13,146 bases of DNA, from the NCBI GenBank assembly GCA_002402905.1, contig DHGT01000137.1, positions 1-13,146 of the forward strand, in the 5' to 3' direction. The stretch comes from Desulfatitalea sp. UBA4791. Lineage in GTDB: Bacteria > Desulfobacterota > Desulfobacteria > Desulfobacterales > Desulfosarcinaceae. The position numbers and the translations under genes are program-made. This document shows positions 6,555 to 13,146 of the stretch, one piece after another. The notes beneath the pieces are model-generated. The model made no database searches. It was given only the letters and a program-made list of their open reading frames with translations, and was not told the DNA's origin. Within the stretch, counting starts at the first letter, position 1, and each line of letters starts with the position of its first letter.

Positions 6555-8042
6555 ATGAACATTTTACTGATCTATCCGAAATTTCCGGAGACATTCTGGT
6601 CCTTCACCTACGCCCTGCGCTTCATCAAGAAAAAATCGGCCTTCCCACCGCTTGGCCTGCTCACCGTGGCCGCCCTGCTGCCCGAGGAGTGGCCCAAGCG
6701 CCTGGTGGATGAGAACACCGAGGCGCTCACCGACGACGATCTGGATTGGGCGGATCTGGCCCTCATCGGTGCCATGGCGCTGCAACGCAAAGGGGCGGAT
6801 CGCATCATCGCGCGCTGCAACAGCAAGGGATTGAAAGTCGTTGCCGGCGGGCCGCTTTTCACAGCGGAACCGGAGGCCTTCGCGCAGGTGGATCACCTGG
6901 TTCTGGGCGAGGCCGAACTCAGCTTGCCCGCATTGATCGCGGATCTCAACGACGGCTGTCCGAAACGAATTTACCAGGCCGACGGCTACCCCGACATACG
7001 CGAAACCCCTGTGCCTCTGTGGGATTTGATTTCCATGCGTCGCTATGCGTCCATGAACATCCAGTACTCCAGAGGGTGCCCTTTCGACTGCGATTTCTGC
7101 AATATTACGGCGCTGTTCGGCCGCACGCCGCGCATCAAAACGCCGCAACAGATCATCGCCGAACTGGACGCCATGTATGCGGCCGGTTGGCACGGCAATG
7201 TCTTTTTTGTAGACGACAATTTTATCGGCAACAAGCGTTCCCTCAAGACCCATTTGCTTCCGGCCCTGATCGAGTGGCGCAAGGATAAAAAAGGATTCGT
7301 ATTTTTTACGGAGGCCTCGATCAATCTGGCCGATGATCCGGAACTTTTGGAACTGATGTCCAAAGCCGGATTCGATTCGGTATTTATCGGCATCGAGACG
7401 CCGGACGAGAACAGCCTCACCGAATGTTGCAAGATCCAAAACAAGAACAGGGACTTGATCCAGGATATCAAAAAGATACACCGCTCCGGGTTGCAGGTCA
7501 TGGGGGGGTTCATCGTCGGCTTCGACAGTGACACGCCGTCTATTTTTCAACGCCAGATCGATTTCATTCAGAACAGCAGTATCGTAACGGCCATGGTGGG
7601 CCTGCTGCAGGCGCCTCCGGGCACCCGGCTGTTTGATCGCCTGGCGGGCGAACGCCGCATCAGCGCGGAGTTTTCCGGCGACAACGTGGATGGCCGGACC
7701 AATATCATCCCGGCCATGGGCCTGGAGCGCCTCACCGAAGGATATCTCGCCATCATGAAACACATCTATTCTCCCCGCGGCTATTACCAGCGGGTCAAAG
7801 GGATTTTAAAAGAGCTCAAGTCGCCATCGGCGACCGTTCCGGCCGATTGGCAGCGACTCCTCGCATTTTGGCGGGCCTGCCTGCGGCTCGGGATCCTGGG
7901 CAAGGAAAGATACCAATACTGGCGGCTCATGATTTGGACACTGGTGAGAAGGCCACGAATGCTTCCCCTGGCGGTGACCCTGGCCATCTATGGCTACCAT
8001 TATCGGAGAATATGCGAGCTTCATATTTTAGGAGCACAATAG
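6555..8042 (+). CDS. B12-binding radical SAM protein with DUF4070-type C-terminus
   Basis: A 495-residue protein. The N-terminal cobalamin-binding domain (about 1-130) has MNILLIYPKFPETFWSF, FPPLGLLTVAALLPEEW, VVAGGPLFT and LVLGEAE. The radical SAM core (about 160-370) has cluster ligands C175, C179 and C182 in SRGCPFDCDFCNIT, then FFVDDNFIGNKR, GFDSVFIGIETPD and GGFIVGFDSD. Residues about 380-450 (APPGTRLFDRL, GDNVDG, IYSPRGYYQRV) match the DUF4070 extension of a widespread family. Related proteins include the hopanoid C-2 methylase HpnP group, but most members are uncharacterised; I would not assign hopanoid methylation without hopanoid genes nearby. It starts three bases after the ABM gene stop, with GGGGG just upstream as ribosome binding site. 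It is quite different from the radical SAM protein at 4009, so the two are not a recent duplication. Confidence 0.92.
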   Translation: MNILLIYPKFPETFWSFTYALRFIKKKSAFPPLGLLTVAALLPEEWPKRLVDENTEALTDDDLDWADLALIGAMALQRKGADRIIARCNSKGLKVVAGGPLFTAEPEAFAQVDHLVLGEAELSLPALIADLNDGCPKRIYQADGYPDIRETPVPLWDLISMRRYASMNIQYSRGCPFDCDFCNITALFGRTPRIKTPQQIIAELDAMYAAGWHGNVFFVDDNFIGNKRSLKTHLLPALIEWRKDKKGFVFFTEASINLADDPELLELMSKAGFDSVFIGIETPDENSLTECCKIQNKNRDLIQDIKKIHRSGLQVMGGFIVGFDSDTPSIFQRQIDFIQNSSIVTAMVGLLQAPPGTRLFDRLAGERRISAEFSGDNVDGRTNIIPAMGLERLTEGYLAIMKHIYSPRGYYQRVKGILKELKSPSATVPADWQRLLAFWRACLRLGILGKERYQYWRLMIWTLVRRPRMLPLAVTLAIYGYHYRRICELHILGAQ

Positions 8043-8066
8043 CAAATAATTTTAAGGAGATTAGCG

Positions 8067-9110
8067 ATGACCGAGTGGAATCAACCCCCAGGGGGATCGG
8101 CACTCACGTTGGAAGAAATGCTGGAGAACGTCCGCCAGCAGTTTAAAAGATTCAAAGGCGGTCCGCTCCTTATCCTCGCCATCGTCGTATTGGTGGCTGT
8201 CTTCTGGACCGCCTGGTTCACCGTCCAGCCCGAAGAGACGGGGATCGTGCAACGCTTCGGGAAAGTCATGCGCGAGGCTGGCCCGGGACTGCATTTCAAA
8301 TTGCCGTTCGGCATCGAAAAGGTGCGCCGGTTGCCCACGGCCCGGGTGCTTAAAGAGGAGTTCGGGTTTCGCACGGTGGCCGCCATCCCCGGCGAGAAGA
8401 CCCGTTATGACGCGCGCGGCTCGTATACAGACGAGTCGCTGATGCTCACCGGAGACCTGAACGTCATCGATGTGCAATGGATCATCCAGTACCGTATCGA
8501 GGACCCGATCCGCTACCTGTTCCAGGTCCGCGACGCCCCCAAAACGATCCGCGATACCACCGAGGCGGTCATGCGCCGGGCGGTCGGCAACCGCCTGGGC
8601 AGCGACGTGCTGACCACCGGACGGGTGGCAGTGGCCAGTGAAGCGAAAATCGAGATCCAGAAGATCCTCACGGCCTACGAATCCGGGGTGCGCCTGGTGA
8701 CCGTGGAACTTCAGGATGTAACGCCACCGGACACCGTAAAACCCGCCTTCAATGAAGTCAACGAATCGCGCCAGGACAAAGAGCGCACGATCAACAAGGC
8801 CCAGGAGCAGGCCAACCGTGAGATTCCCAAGGCCCGGGGCGTGGCGGCGCAAAGTATCAGCGAGGCCGAAGGCTACGCCCTCGAGCGGGTGAACCGGGCC
8901 GAAGGAGAGGCCACCCGTTTCGAGGCCATCCTTTCGCAGTATCAGCAGGCGCCCCAAGTCACGCGCCGGAGGCTCTATCTGGAGGCCATGACCGGCTTGC
9001 TGGCCGACATGAAGGCGCTCTACATCGTCGATAATGACCAGAAGGCCATGGTGCCCTGGCTCCCGCTGGAGTCCGGCCCGCAACCACCAGTGCAAGGGAG
9101 GCAGCCATGA
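8067..9110 (+). CDS. hflK: HflK, SPFH-domain subunit of the FtsH-regulating complex
   Basis: A 347-residue protein. A short cytosolic N-terminus (about 1-31) precedes one transmembrane helix (about 32-52, PLLILAIVVLVAVFWTAWF). The SPFH/band-7 domain follows: VQPEETGIVQRFGKVMREAGPG (53-74), LMLTGDLNVIDVQWIIQYRI, and RDTTEAVMRRAVGNR. A long coiled-coil (about 225-300) ends in RRLYLEAMTGLLADMKALYIVD, the conserved HflK tail. HflK with HflC builds a periplasm-facing cage that encloses FtsH hexamers and limits substrate access. It is shorter than E. coli HflK (about 419) chiefly because the Gly/Pro-rich N-terminal extension is reduced. TAAGGAGA (about 8051-8058) is a strong ribosome binding site. 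The stop TGA overlaps the hflC start by four bases, a typical arrangement for a stoichiometric pair. Confidence 0.95.
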   Translation: MTEWNQPPGGSALTLEEMLENVRQQFKRFKGGPLLILAIVVLVAVFWTAWFTVQPEETGIVQRFGKVMREAGPGLHFKLPFGIEKVRRLPTARVLKEEFGFRTVAAIPGEKTRYDARGSYTDESLMLTGDLNVIDVQWIIQYRIEDPIRYLFQVRDAPKTIRDTTEAVMRRAVGNRLGSDVLTTGRVAVASEAKIEIQKILTAYESGVRLVTVELQDVTPPDTVKPAFNEVNESRQDKERTINKAQEQANREIPKARGVAAQSISEAEGYALERVNRAEGEATRFEAILSQYQQAPQVTRRRLYLEAMTGLLADMKALYIVDNDQKAMVPWLPLESGPQPPVQGRQP

Positions 9111-10084
9111 AGTACACTTTAAAAGTAGCGCTCATCGCGATAGCGGTGGTATTTGCTATCGCACTCTATAGCGGTCTTTACACTTTGGAAGAGGGCCAGC
9201 AAGCCATTGTCGTGCAGTTCGGCCGTCCCGTTGGCGAAACAGTGACCGACGCGGGGCTGCACGCAAAACTGCCCTTCGTGCAGGAGGTGCGGCGCTTCGA
9301 AAAGCGTCTGCTCGTCTGGGACGGTGACCCGAATCAGGTACCCACCAAGGGACGCGAGTTCATCTGGGTGGACACCACGGCCCGCTGGCGGATCGCCGAC
9401 GCTAAAAAATTCCTGGAAAACGTTGCCAGCGAAGAGGGCGCCCAGTCCCGCCTGAACGATATTCTCGATTCCGTGGTGCGCGACCAGGTGTCGAGCAGCG
9501 AACTCGTGGAACTCGTGCGCAGCGCATCGTGGGAGGTGCCCGAGGACGAAGCATTGAAAGAGATCCCAAAAGAGCGCGAAGAAGAGCTGAAAAGGGAAAT
9601 TGCCCGCGGCCGGGAGGAGATCACCCGAACGATCCTGGCGGAAGCACGCAAGATCATACCGCAGTATGGCATCGAACTGGTGGATGTGCGTATCAAGCGC
9701 CTCGACTACGTGGAAAGTGTCCGCGAAAAGGTGTATGAGCGCATGATCTCCGAACGCAAACGCATTGCCGCGCAGTTCCGTTCCGAAGGCGAAGGACGCA
9801 GCGCCGAAATTCTCGGGACCATGGAGAAAGAGCTGCGCCAGATTCGCTCCACGGCCTACCGCCGGGTGCAGGAGGTTCAGGGCCAGGCCGACGCGGATGC
9901 CACGCGCATATACGGACAAGCATACAATAAAAATCCCGAATTTTACGCCTTTTTGCGCACCCTTGAAAGCTACAAGGAGAAAACCAATACGAACGCCGTG
10001 CTGATCCTCACGACGGACAGCGACTTTTATCAATACATCAAAGAGGCGAATCCCGGCCAGGCGAAGGTCCCCCAGGCACGGTGA
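9107..10084 (+). CDS. hflC: HflC, SPFH-domain partner of HflK
   Basis: A 325-residue protein close to the usual family length. An N-terminal transmembrane helix (about 5-24, LKVALIAIAVVFAIALYSGL) is followed by the band-7 domain (LEEGQQAIVVQFGRPVGETV at 27-46, LHAKLPFVQEVRRFEKRLL). A charged coiled-coil stretch (about 150-265) contains EIPKEREEELKREIARGREE and RRVQEVQGQADADATRIYGQAY. The C-terminus EFYAFLRTLESYKEKTN and TDSDFYQYIKE is the classic HflC tail. It pairs with HflK in a membrane cage around FtsH. The highly charged EREEELKREIARGREEI insert (about 155-173) is compatible with extended helical packing. It is translationally coupled to hflK by ATGA at 9107-9110. Confidence 0.95.
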   Translation: MKYTLKVALIAIAVVFAIALYSGLYTLEEGQQAIVVQFGRPVGETVTDAGLHAKLPFVQEVRRFEKRLLVWDGDPNQVPTKGREFIWVDTTARWRIADAKKFLENVASEEGAQSRLNDILDSVVRDQVSSSELVELVRSASWEVPEDEALKEIPKEREEELKREIARGREEITRTILAEARKIIPQYGIELVDVRIKRLDYVESVREKVYERMISERKRIAAQFRSEGEGRSAEILGTMEKELRQIRSTAYRRVQEVQGQADADATRIYGQAYNKNPEFYAFLRTLESYKEKTNTNAVLILTTDSDFYQYIKEANPGQAKVPQAR

Positions 10085-10101
10085 TCGGGTGGGCCTTCGC
10101 C
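10060..10101 (+). other. Stem-loop spanning the hflC stop codon
   Basis: GGCGAAGG (10060-10067) and CCC (10069-10071) pair with GGGCCTTCGCC (10091-10101), with one bulged T and a 19-base loop that contains the hflC TGA. There is no T-run afterwards, so it is not a classical intrinsic terminator. It could mark an mRNA-processing or attenuating structure separating hflKC from the downstream small gene and ftsH. The pairing is visible; the role is inferred. Confidence 0.35.
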
Positions 10102-10228
10102 GCCGGCGGGAAATCGCGGGCGCTGAAAGGCTTGCCGGACCAGCATGACCGTGGATCTCGCAAAGGCCGGCGCCTATCGCCGGGAATGTCACAAGGGACG
10201 GGAAAGGACCCGTCGGAAAGGAAACGCC

Positions 10229-10507
10229 ATGCCGACGAAATTTGAACCCAAAGACATCGAGCAGATACTGGCGGAGGCCGATGAACTCATCCAACGGATC
10301 AATTCCGACGTCCTCGCAGCGCTGAAAGAAGAACATCGGCTTGAATTGGAAATCCACGCGCGGAAGTTGCGGGAAAGCAAAGCCGAGGTCGAGGCCAAGA
10401 TCGGCAAGAAAACTGAATGGACAATTGGCTCGGCCGCCGATGGCATGCATGCGGCTTTCCTTGAGATTGTCAAGGCAACGAAGGAATTGAAAAAATACCT
10501 GTCTTGA
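10229..10507 (+). CDS. Small helical (coiled-coil) protein between hflC and ftsH, unknown function
   Basis: I do not recognise the family. The 92-residue product is almost wholly charged helix: KDIEQILAEADELIQRINSD (about 8-27), then LKEEHRLELEIHARKLRESKAEVEAKI (about 32-58) with heptad-like spacing, then a Gly-containing linker and a second helix (AAFLEIVKATKELKKYL). It has no signal peptide, membrane segment or cysteine, so it should be cytosolic. An in-frame ATG at 10145 would add 28 residues of poor composition; ATG 10229 is preferred because GGAAAGGAAA lies just upstream. Placed between the two halves of an HflKC-FtsH unit, it may be an adaptor, inhibitor or substrate of the protease, which is inference from position only. 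It ends 45 bases before ftsH. Confidence 0.72.
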   Translation: MPTKFEPKDIEQILAEADELIQRINSDVLAALKEEHRLELEIHARKLRESKAEVEAKIGKKTEWTIGSAADGMHAAFLEIVKATKELKKYLS

Positions 10508-10552
10508 TCTCGGCCCAACACGCAATCGATCCAAAAACACAGGAAAAGATCA

Positions 10553-12451
10553 ATGACGTCCAATGAGCATAAAGATCCAACGGGCAATTTTGGGGACAAG
10601 CTGCGTGCCTTCCTCGGTTTCAGCCACCAGCACAAGAACACGGGGTCGCTGCCGGGCAAGACACGTTTCAGCATCTGGTATTTCGTGATCGCCATGTTTC
10701 TCTTCACTTACATGCAGCAATACTTTTTTTCGGAAAAAGTGGAAACGATTGCCTACAGCCAGTTCAAGCAGCACGTCGTCCAAGGGGCCGTCGATAAATT
10801 GACCATCGGACCTGATCATATCAAAGGAACGCTGACCACGGCGCCGGCACAGGCGTTTACCACCGTTCGCGTCAATGACCCCGACCTGGTCAAGGAGCTG
10901 GATGAGCGCCAGGTCGATTATTCCGGGCGCTATGACAATAAATTTCTGGGAAGCCTTCTCTCGTGGATACTGCCCCTTGCCATTTTTTTCCTGATCTGGC
11001 GGTTTGCCATAAAAAGGATGGGGGGTGCAATGGGGGTCATGTCTTTCAGCAAGAGCAAAGCCAAAATCTTTGCGGAAAGCGACACCAAAGTCTCTTTTGC
11101 CGATGTGGCCGGAATCGATGAGGCCAGGGAAGAACTCGAGGAGGTGGTCGAGTTTCTGAAAACGCCGGAGAAATTCCAAAAATTGGGAGGCAGAATACCC
11201 AAGGGCGTGCTGCTGGTCGGCCCGCCGGGAACCGGCAAGACGCTTTTGGCCCGGGCCGTGGCAGGCGAAGCCAAGGTGCCTTTCTTTTCCATCAGCGGAT
11301 CCGAATTCGTGGAGATGTTCGTCGGCGTCGGAGCGGCGCGTGTTCGCGATCTATTTTCCCAAGCCGCGGCTCAAGCGCCCTGTATCATCTTCATCGATGA
11401 GCTGGATGCCCTGGGCAAAGCCCGTGGAATGAATGTGATGGGCGGACATGATGAGCGCGAACAAACCTTGAACCAACTCCTGGTGGAGATGGACGGCTTC
11501 GAAACGAACAAAGGGGTCATCATCATGGCCGCCACCAACCGGCCCGAAATTTTGGATCCCGCCTTGCTGCGCCCGGGACGCCTGGACCGACAGGTCCTGG
11601 TGGACCGCCCGGATATCAACGGACGGGAGGCCATCTTAAAAATTCATTCCAGAAACGTGGCGTTGGGACCCGATGTCGATTTGCGCAAGATCGCCGGCCG
11701 CACCCCGGGATTCGTGGGCGCGGACCTGGCCAACATCATCAATGAAGCCGCACTGCTGGCGGCCCGCGACGATAAAGAAACTGTAGCGCCGGCGGATTTC
11801 GACGAAGCCATCGACCGGGTCGTTGCCGGTCTGCAGAAAAAGAGCCGGGTAATGAATGCTAGGGAGAAAGAGATTGTCGCCTTTCATGAATCCGGTCATG
11901 CCATTGTGGCCGAGTCGGTCGAGCATGCCGACCCGGTGCATAAAATTTCGATCATTCCCCGCGGCATTGCGGCGCTTGGATACACCCAGCAGCAGCCCAC
12001 CGAGGACCGCTATTTATTGACGCGCTCGGAACTGATCGATCGAATGGCCGTACTCTTAGGCGGCCGGGTGGCTGAAGAATTGGTGTTTAATGAGGTCTCC
12101 ACCGGCGCACAGAACGACCTGCAGCGGGCCTCCGACATTTCCCGGTCCATGGTCACGGAATACGGCATGAGCGATGCCATCGGCCTGGTGAGCTACGAGC
12201 GTCCCCTCCGGTCAATGTTTCACCCGGACAATTTTTCTTCAGGTAAGAATTACAGTGAGGCCAAAGCAGCCCAGATCGACGCAGAGGTCACACGCCTTAT
12301 CGATGAGGCTCATCAGCGGGTGCGCAAAATCCTTGCCGAGCGGCGAGGGATCCTCGATGATCTGGCCCATCTTCTTTCCCAGCAGGAAAGCGTGCAGGGC
12401 GATGAGCTCAGAGAGATGTTATCGGCCGCCGCACCGGCCATCGCCGCCTGA
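10553..12451 (+). CDS. ftsH: FtsH, membrane-anchored AAA+ zinc metalloprotease
   Basis: A 632-residue protein with all catalytic elements. An unusually long N-terminal cytosolic segment (about 1-38) precedes the first transmembrane helix (about 40-58). A periplasmic domain (about 59-132) follows, then the second helix (about 133-153). The AAA+ domain has Walker A GPPGTGKT (223-230), pore-loop FVG (256-258), Walker B IIFIDE (278-283) and the second region of homology ATNRPEILDPALLRPGRLDR (327-346). The protease domain has zinc motif HESGH (445-449, Ser in place of the usual Ala) and the third ligand Asp in STGAQND (522). FtsH degrades misassembled membrane proteins and short-lived regulators, using ATP. 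Co-location with hflK and hflC argues for a dedicated complex. Because ftsH is commonly found elsewhere next to tilS/folP, this may be a second paralogue. AGGAAAAG precedes ATG 10553. Confidence 0.97.
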   Translation: MTSNEHKDPTGNFGDKLRAFLGFSHQHKNTGSLPGKTRFSIWYFVIAMFLFTYMQQYFFSEKVETIAYSQFKQHVVQGAVDKLTIGPDHIKGTLTTAPAQAFTTVRVNDPDLVKELDERQVDYSGRYDNKFLGSLLSWILPLAIFFLIWRFAIKRMGGAMGVMSFSKSKAKIFAESDTKVSFADVAGIDEAREELEEVVEFLKTPEKFQKLGGRIPKGVLLVGPPGTGKTLLARAVAGEAKVPFFSISGSEFVEMFVGVGAARVRDLFSQAAAQAPCIIFIDELDALGKARGMNVMGGHDEREQTLNQLLVEMDGFETNKGVIIMAATNRPEILDPALLRPGRLDRQVLVDRPDINGREAILKIHSRNVALGPDVDLRKIAGRTPGFVGADLANIINEAALLAARDDKETVAPADFDEAIDRVVAGLQKKSRVMNAREKEIVAFHESGHAIVAESVEHADPVHKISIIPRGIAALGYTQQQPTEDRYLLTRSELIDRMAVLLGGRVAEELVFNEVSTGAQNDLQRASDISRSMVTEYGMSDAIGLVSYERPLRSMFHPDNFSSGKNYSEAKAAQIDAEVTRLIDEAHQRVRKILAERRGILDDLAHLLSQQESVQGDELREMLSAAAPAIAA

Positions 12452-12477
12452 GCATCTGCTATGGATGGACTTTTGAC

Positions 12478-12510
12478 TTGACATGATTCCTTCACTTCAC
12501 ACTTTATACT
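12478..12510 (+). promoter_or_regulatory. Weak candidate sigma-70 promoter before the LapA-like gene
   Basis: A perfect TTGACA (12478-12483) is followed by TTTATA (12503-12508, spacer 19) or TATACT (12505-12510, spacer 21). Both spacers are longer than the optimal 17, so activity is uncertain. The AT-rich gap of 100 bases after ftsH, with no terminator hairpin, would allow an internal promoter for the last two genes. Confidence 0.3.
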
Positions 12511-12551
12511 TAACCTTAAACTCCCGCGAAACGGGGCATAGGAGGATAGCC

Positions 12552-12797
12552 ATGAAGCCTAAACTCATCATCGGAGCAATCCTGGCTGCACTGGCGGTCG
12601 TATTTATCGTCCAGAACACCACGGTCATGGATCTGAGATTCCTGTTCTGGACGCTGTCCATGTCCGGGGCGTTGTTGATGTTTTTGATACTGGCGGTGGG
12701 CATGATTCTCGGTTGGTTGCTTCACGGCAGCTTCAAGAGAAGAACAAATCGTTCAAACGTTAAAGGAGATGATGTGACCGTCCAGACGACTACTTGA
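12552..12797 (+). CDS. LapA/DUF1049-type small inner-membrane protein
   Basis: An 81-residue protein with two transmembrane helices: LIIGAILAALAVVFIVQNT (about 5-23) and SGALLMFLILAVGMILGWLL (about 38-57), joined by TVMDLRFLFWTLSM, with a basic then polar tail (GSFKRRTNR). The VQNT plus F-W turn and two-helix layout is the LapA/YciS (DUF1049) pattern; in E. coli LapA partners with LapB and FtsH to control LpxC turnover and lipopolysaccharide synthesis. A C-terminal coiled coil present in some LapA proteins is absent here. AGGAGGATAGCC immediately upstream is a near-perfect ribosome binding site and fixes the start at 12552, not the in-frame ATG at 12483. Its position after ftsH makes a functional link to the protease attractive but unproven. 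Confidence 0.78.
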   Translation: MKPKLIIGAILAALAVVFIVQNTTVMDLRFLFWTLSMSGALLMFLILAVGMILGWLLHGSFKRRTNRSNVKGDDVTVQTTT

Positions 12798-12885
12798 TGC
12801 TTAAAAAAATCGACTATTCAAGAATCGAGAGCGTCTCATTCAAATCATCTTTGCCGGCAAAATCACAAACTAGGAGAAAATCAAA

Positions 12886-13146
12886 ATGAACAGAGCAATG
12901 TTTCAAAAAGGGTTATTGACAATTATGTTGATGGCGGCCCTGGTGGTCGTAGCCGGATGCGGCGAGAAGGAAAAGCCTCAGAGCAAGGCAGAAGGCGTGT
13001 CCAAGGAAGATGTCAAGCAGGAGACCAAGAAGGCTTATGAAGCCACCAAGGCATACACCGAGGAGCAGGTCCAGGCCTTTCGGCAGGCGACGGAGACCAA
13101 GCTCGCTGAGTATGATAAAAAAATTGATCAACTGCAGGAAAGCGCC
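12886..13146 (+). CDS. Lipoprotein with helical, charged body (partial, runs off right edge)
   Basis: Eighty-seven codons are visible and the frame is still open at the window end. A basic start (MNRAMFQKG) and hydrophobic stretch (LLTIMLMAALVVVA) lead to a lipobox VAGC with the lipidated cysteine at residue 25, giving signal peptidase II processing. Residue 26 onward is highly charged (GEKEKPQSKAEGVSKEDVKQ), with no Asp at +2, so outer-membrane sorting is plausible in proteins using the E. coli-type rule. The following helix-forming region (TKKAYEATKAYTEEQVQAFRQATETKLAEYDKKIDQLQ) resembles the apolipoprotein-like or coiled-coil lipoproteins of proteobacteria. AGGAG at 12872-12876 supports ATG 12886. 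It is the last gene of the run, 88 bases after the LapA-like gene. Function unknown. Confidence 0.82.
   Translation, partial: MNRAMFQKGLLTIMLMAALVVVAGCGEKEKPQSKAEGVSKEDVKQETKKAYEATKAYTEEQVQAFRQATETKLAEYDKKIDQLQESA

Noticed and set aside
6555..8042. Naming the DUF4070-type radical SAM protein as hopanoid C-2 methylase HpnP
   Set aside because: The family is broad and most members are not HpnP; no hopanoid biosynthesis genes are present in the window.
9119..10540. Minus-strand open frame of 473 codons, and similar ones at 6564-7763 and 4096-5088
   Set aside because: They run antisense to hflC and the two radical SAM genes, whose products have complete family motifs; the antisense translations show no recognisable domain.
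10553..12451. Transmissible heat-resistance locus (LHR/TLQC type), because of an extra FtsH
   Set aside because: No small heat-shock protein, ClpK/ClpG, YfdX, thioredoxin, KefB or DegP-like gene is nearby; the partners here are HflK and HflC.

Overview
The window is a high-GC (roughly 60%) bacterial chromosomal segment with dense, overlapping genes. It encodes two different cobalamin-binding radical SAM proteins, a SAM-methyltransferase-fused RND exporter, and an HflK/HflC/FtsH membrane protease unit. My best guess is a strictly anaerobic Desulfobacterota-like (Desulfobacterales/Desulfosarcina-type) bacterium. This is an inference from gene content and style; there is no rRNA or other phylogenetic marker here to prove it.

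Layout. (1) Positions 1-3438, minus strand: a glycosyltransferase family 25-like protein is translationally coupled, by a 4-nt ATGA overlap, to a large MMPL/RND-type exporter. After its last membrane segments the exporter runs in frame into a SAM-dependent methyltransferase domain that leaves the window at base 1. (2) Positions 3621-5436, plus strand, divergent: a small two-to-three-helix membrane protein is followed after one base by a B12-binding radical SAM protein. (3) Positions 5435-5887: a 125-bp palindromic element with perfect 17-bp terminal inverted repeats begins inside the stop codon of that radical SAM gene. It is followed by an AT-richer regulatory region with three CATATAT-type boxes and a sigma-54-like promoter candidate. 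(4) Positions 5888 to the right edge, plus strand: a long collinear gene run of a KhpA-like KH-domain RNA-binding protein, an ABM-fold protein, a second B12-binding radical SAM protein (DUF4070-type), HflK, HflC, a 92-residue helical protein, FtsH, a LapA/DUF1049-type membrane protein, and a lipoprotein cut by the window end.

How the genes may work together. HflK and HflC form the SPFH-family complex that surrounds and regulates the FtsH AAA+ zinc protease in known bacteria. Here all three are adjacent, with an extra small helical protein between HflC and FtsH, so the right half looks like a self-contained inner-membrane quality-control cassette. The upstream KH, ABM and radical SAM genes may be co-transcribed with it, which is an unusual pairing of RNA binding, radical chemistry and membrane proteolysis. 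The left half looks like envelope-lipid or glycan chemistry: glycosyl transfer, export and methylation on one strand, and radical SAM chemistry with a membrane partner on the other. I see no tRNA, rRNA, CRISPR array or intact transposase.
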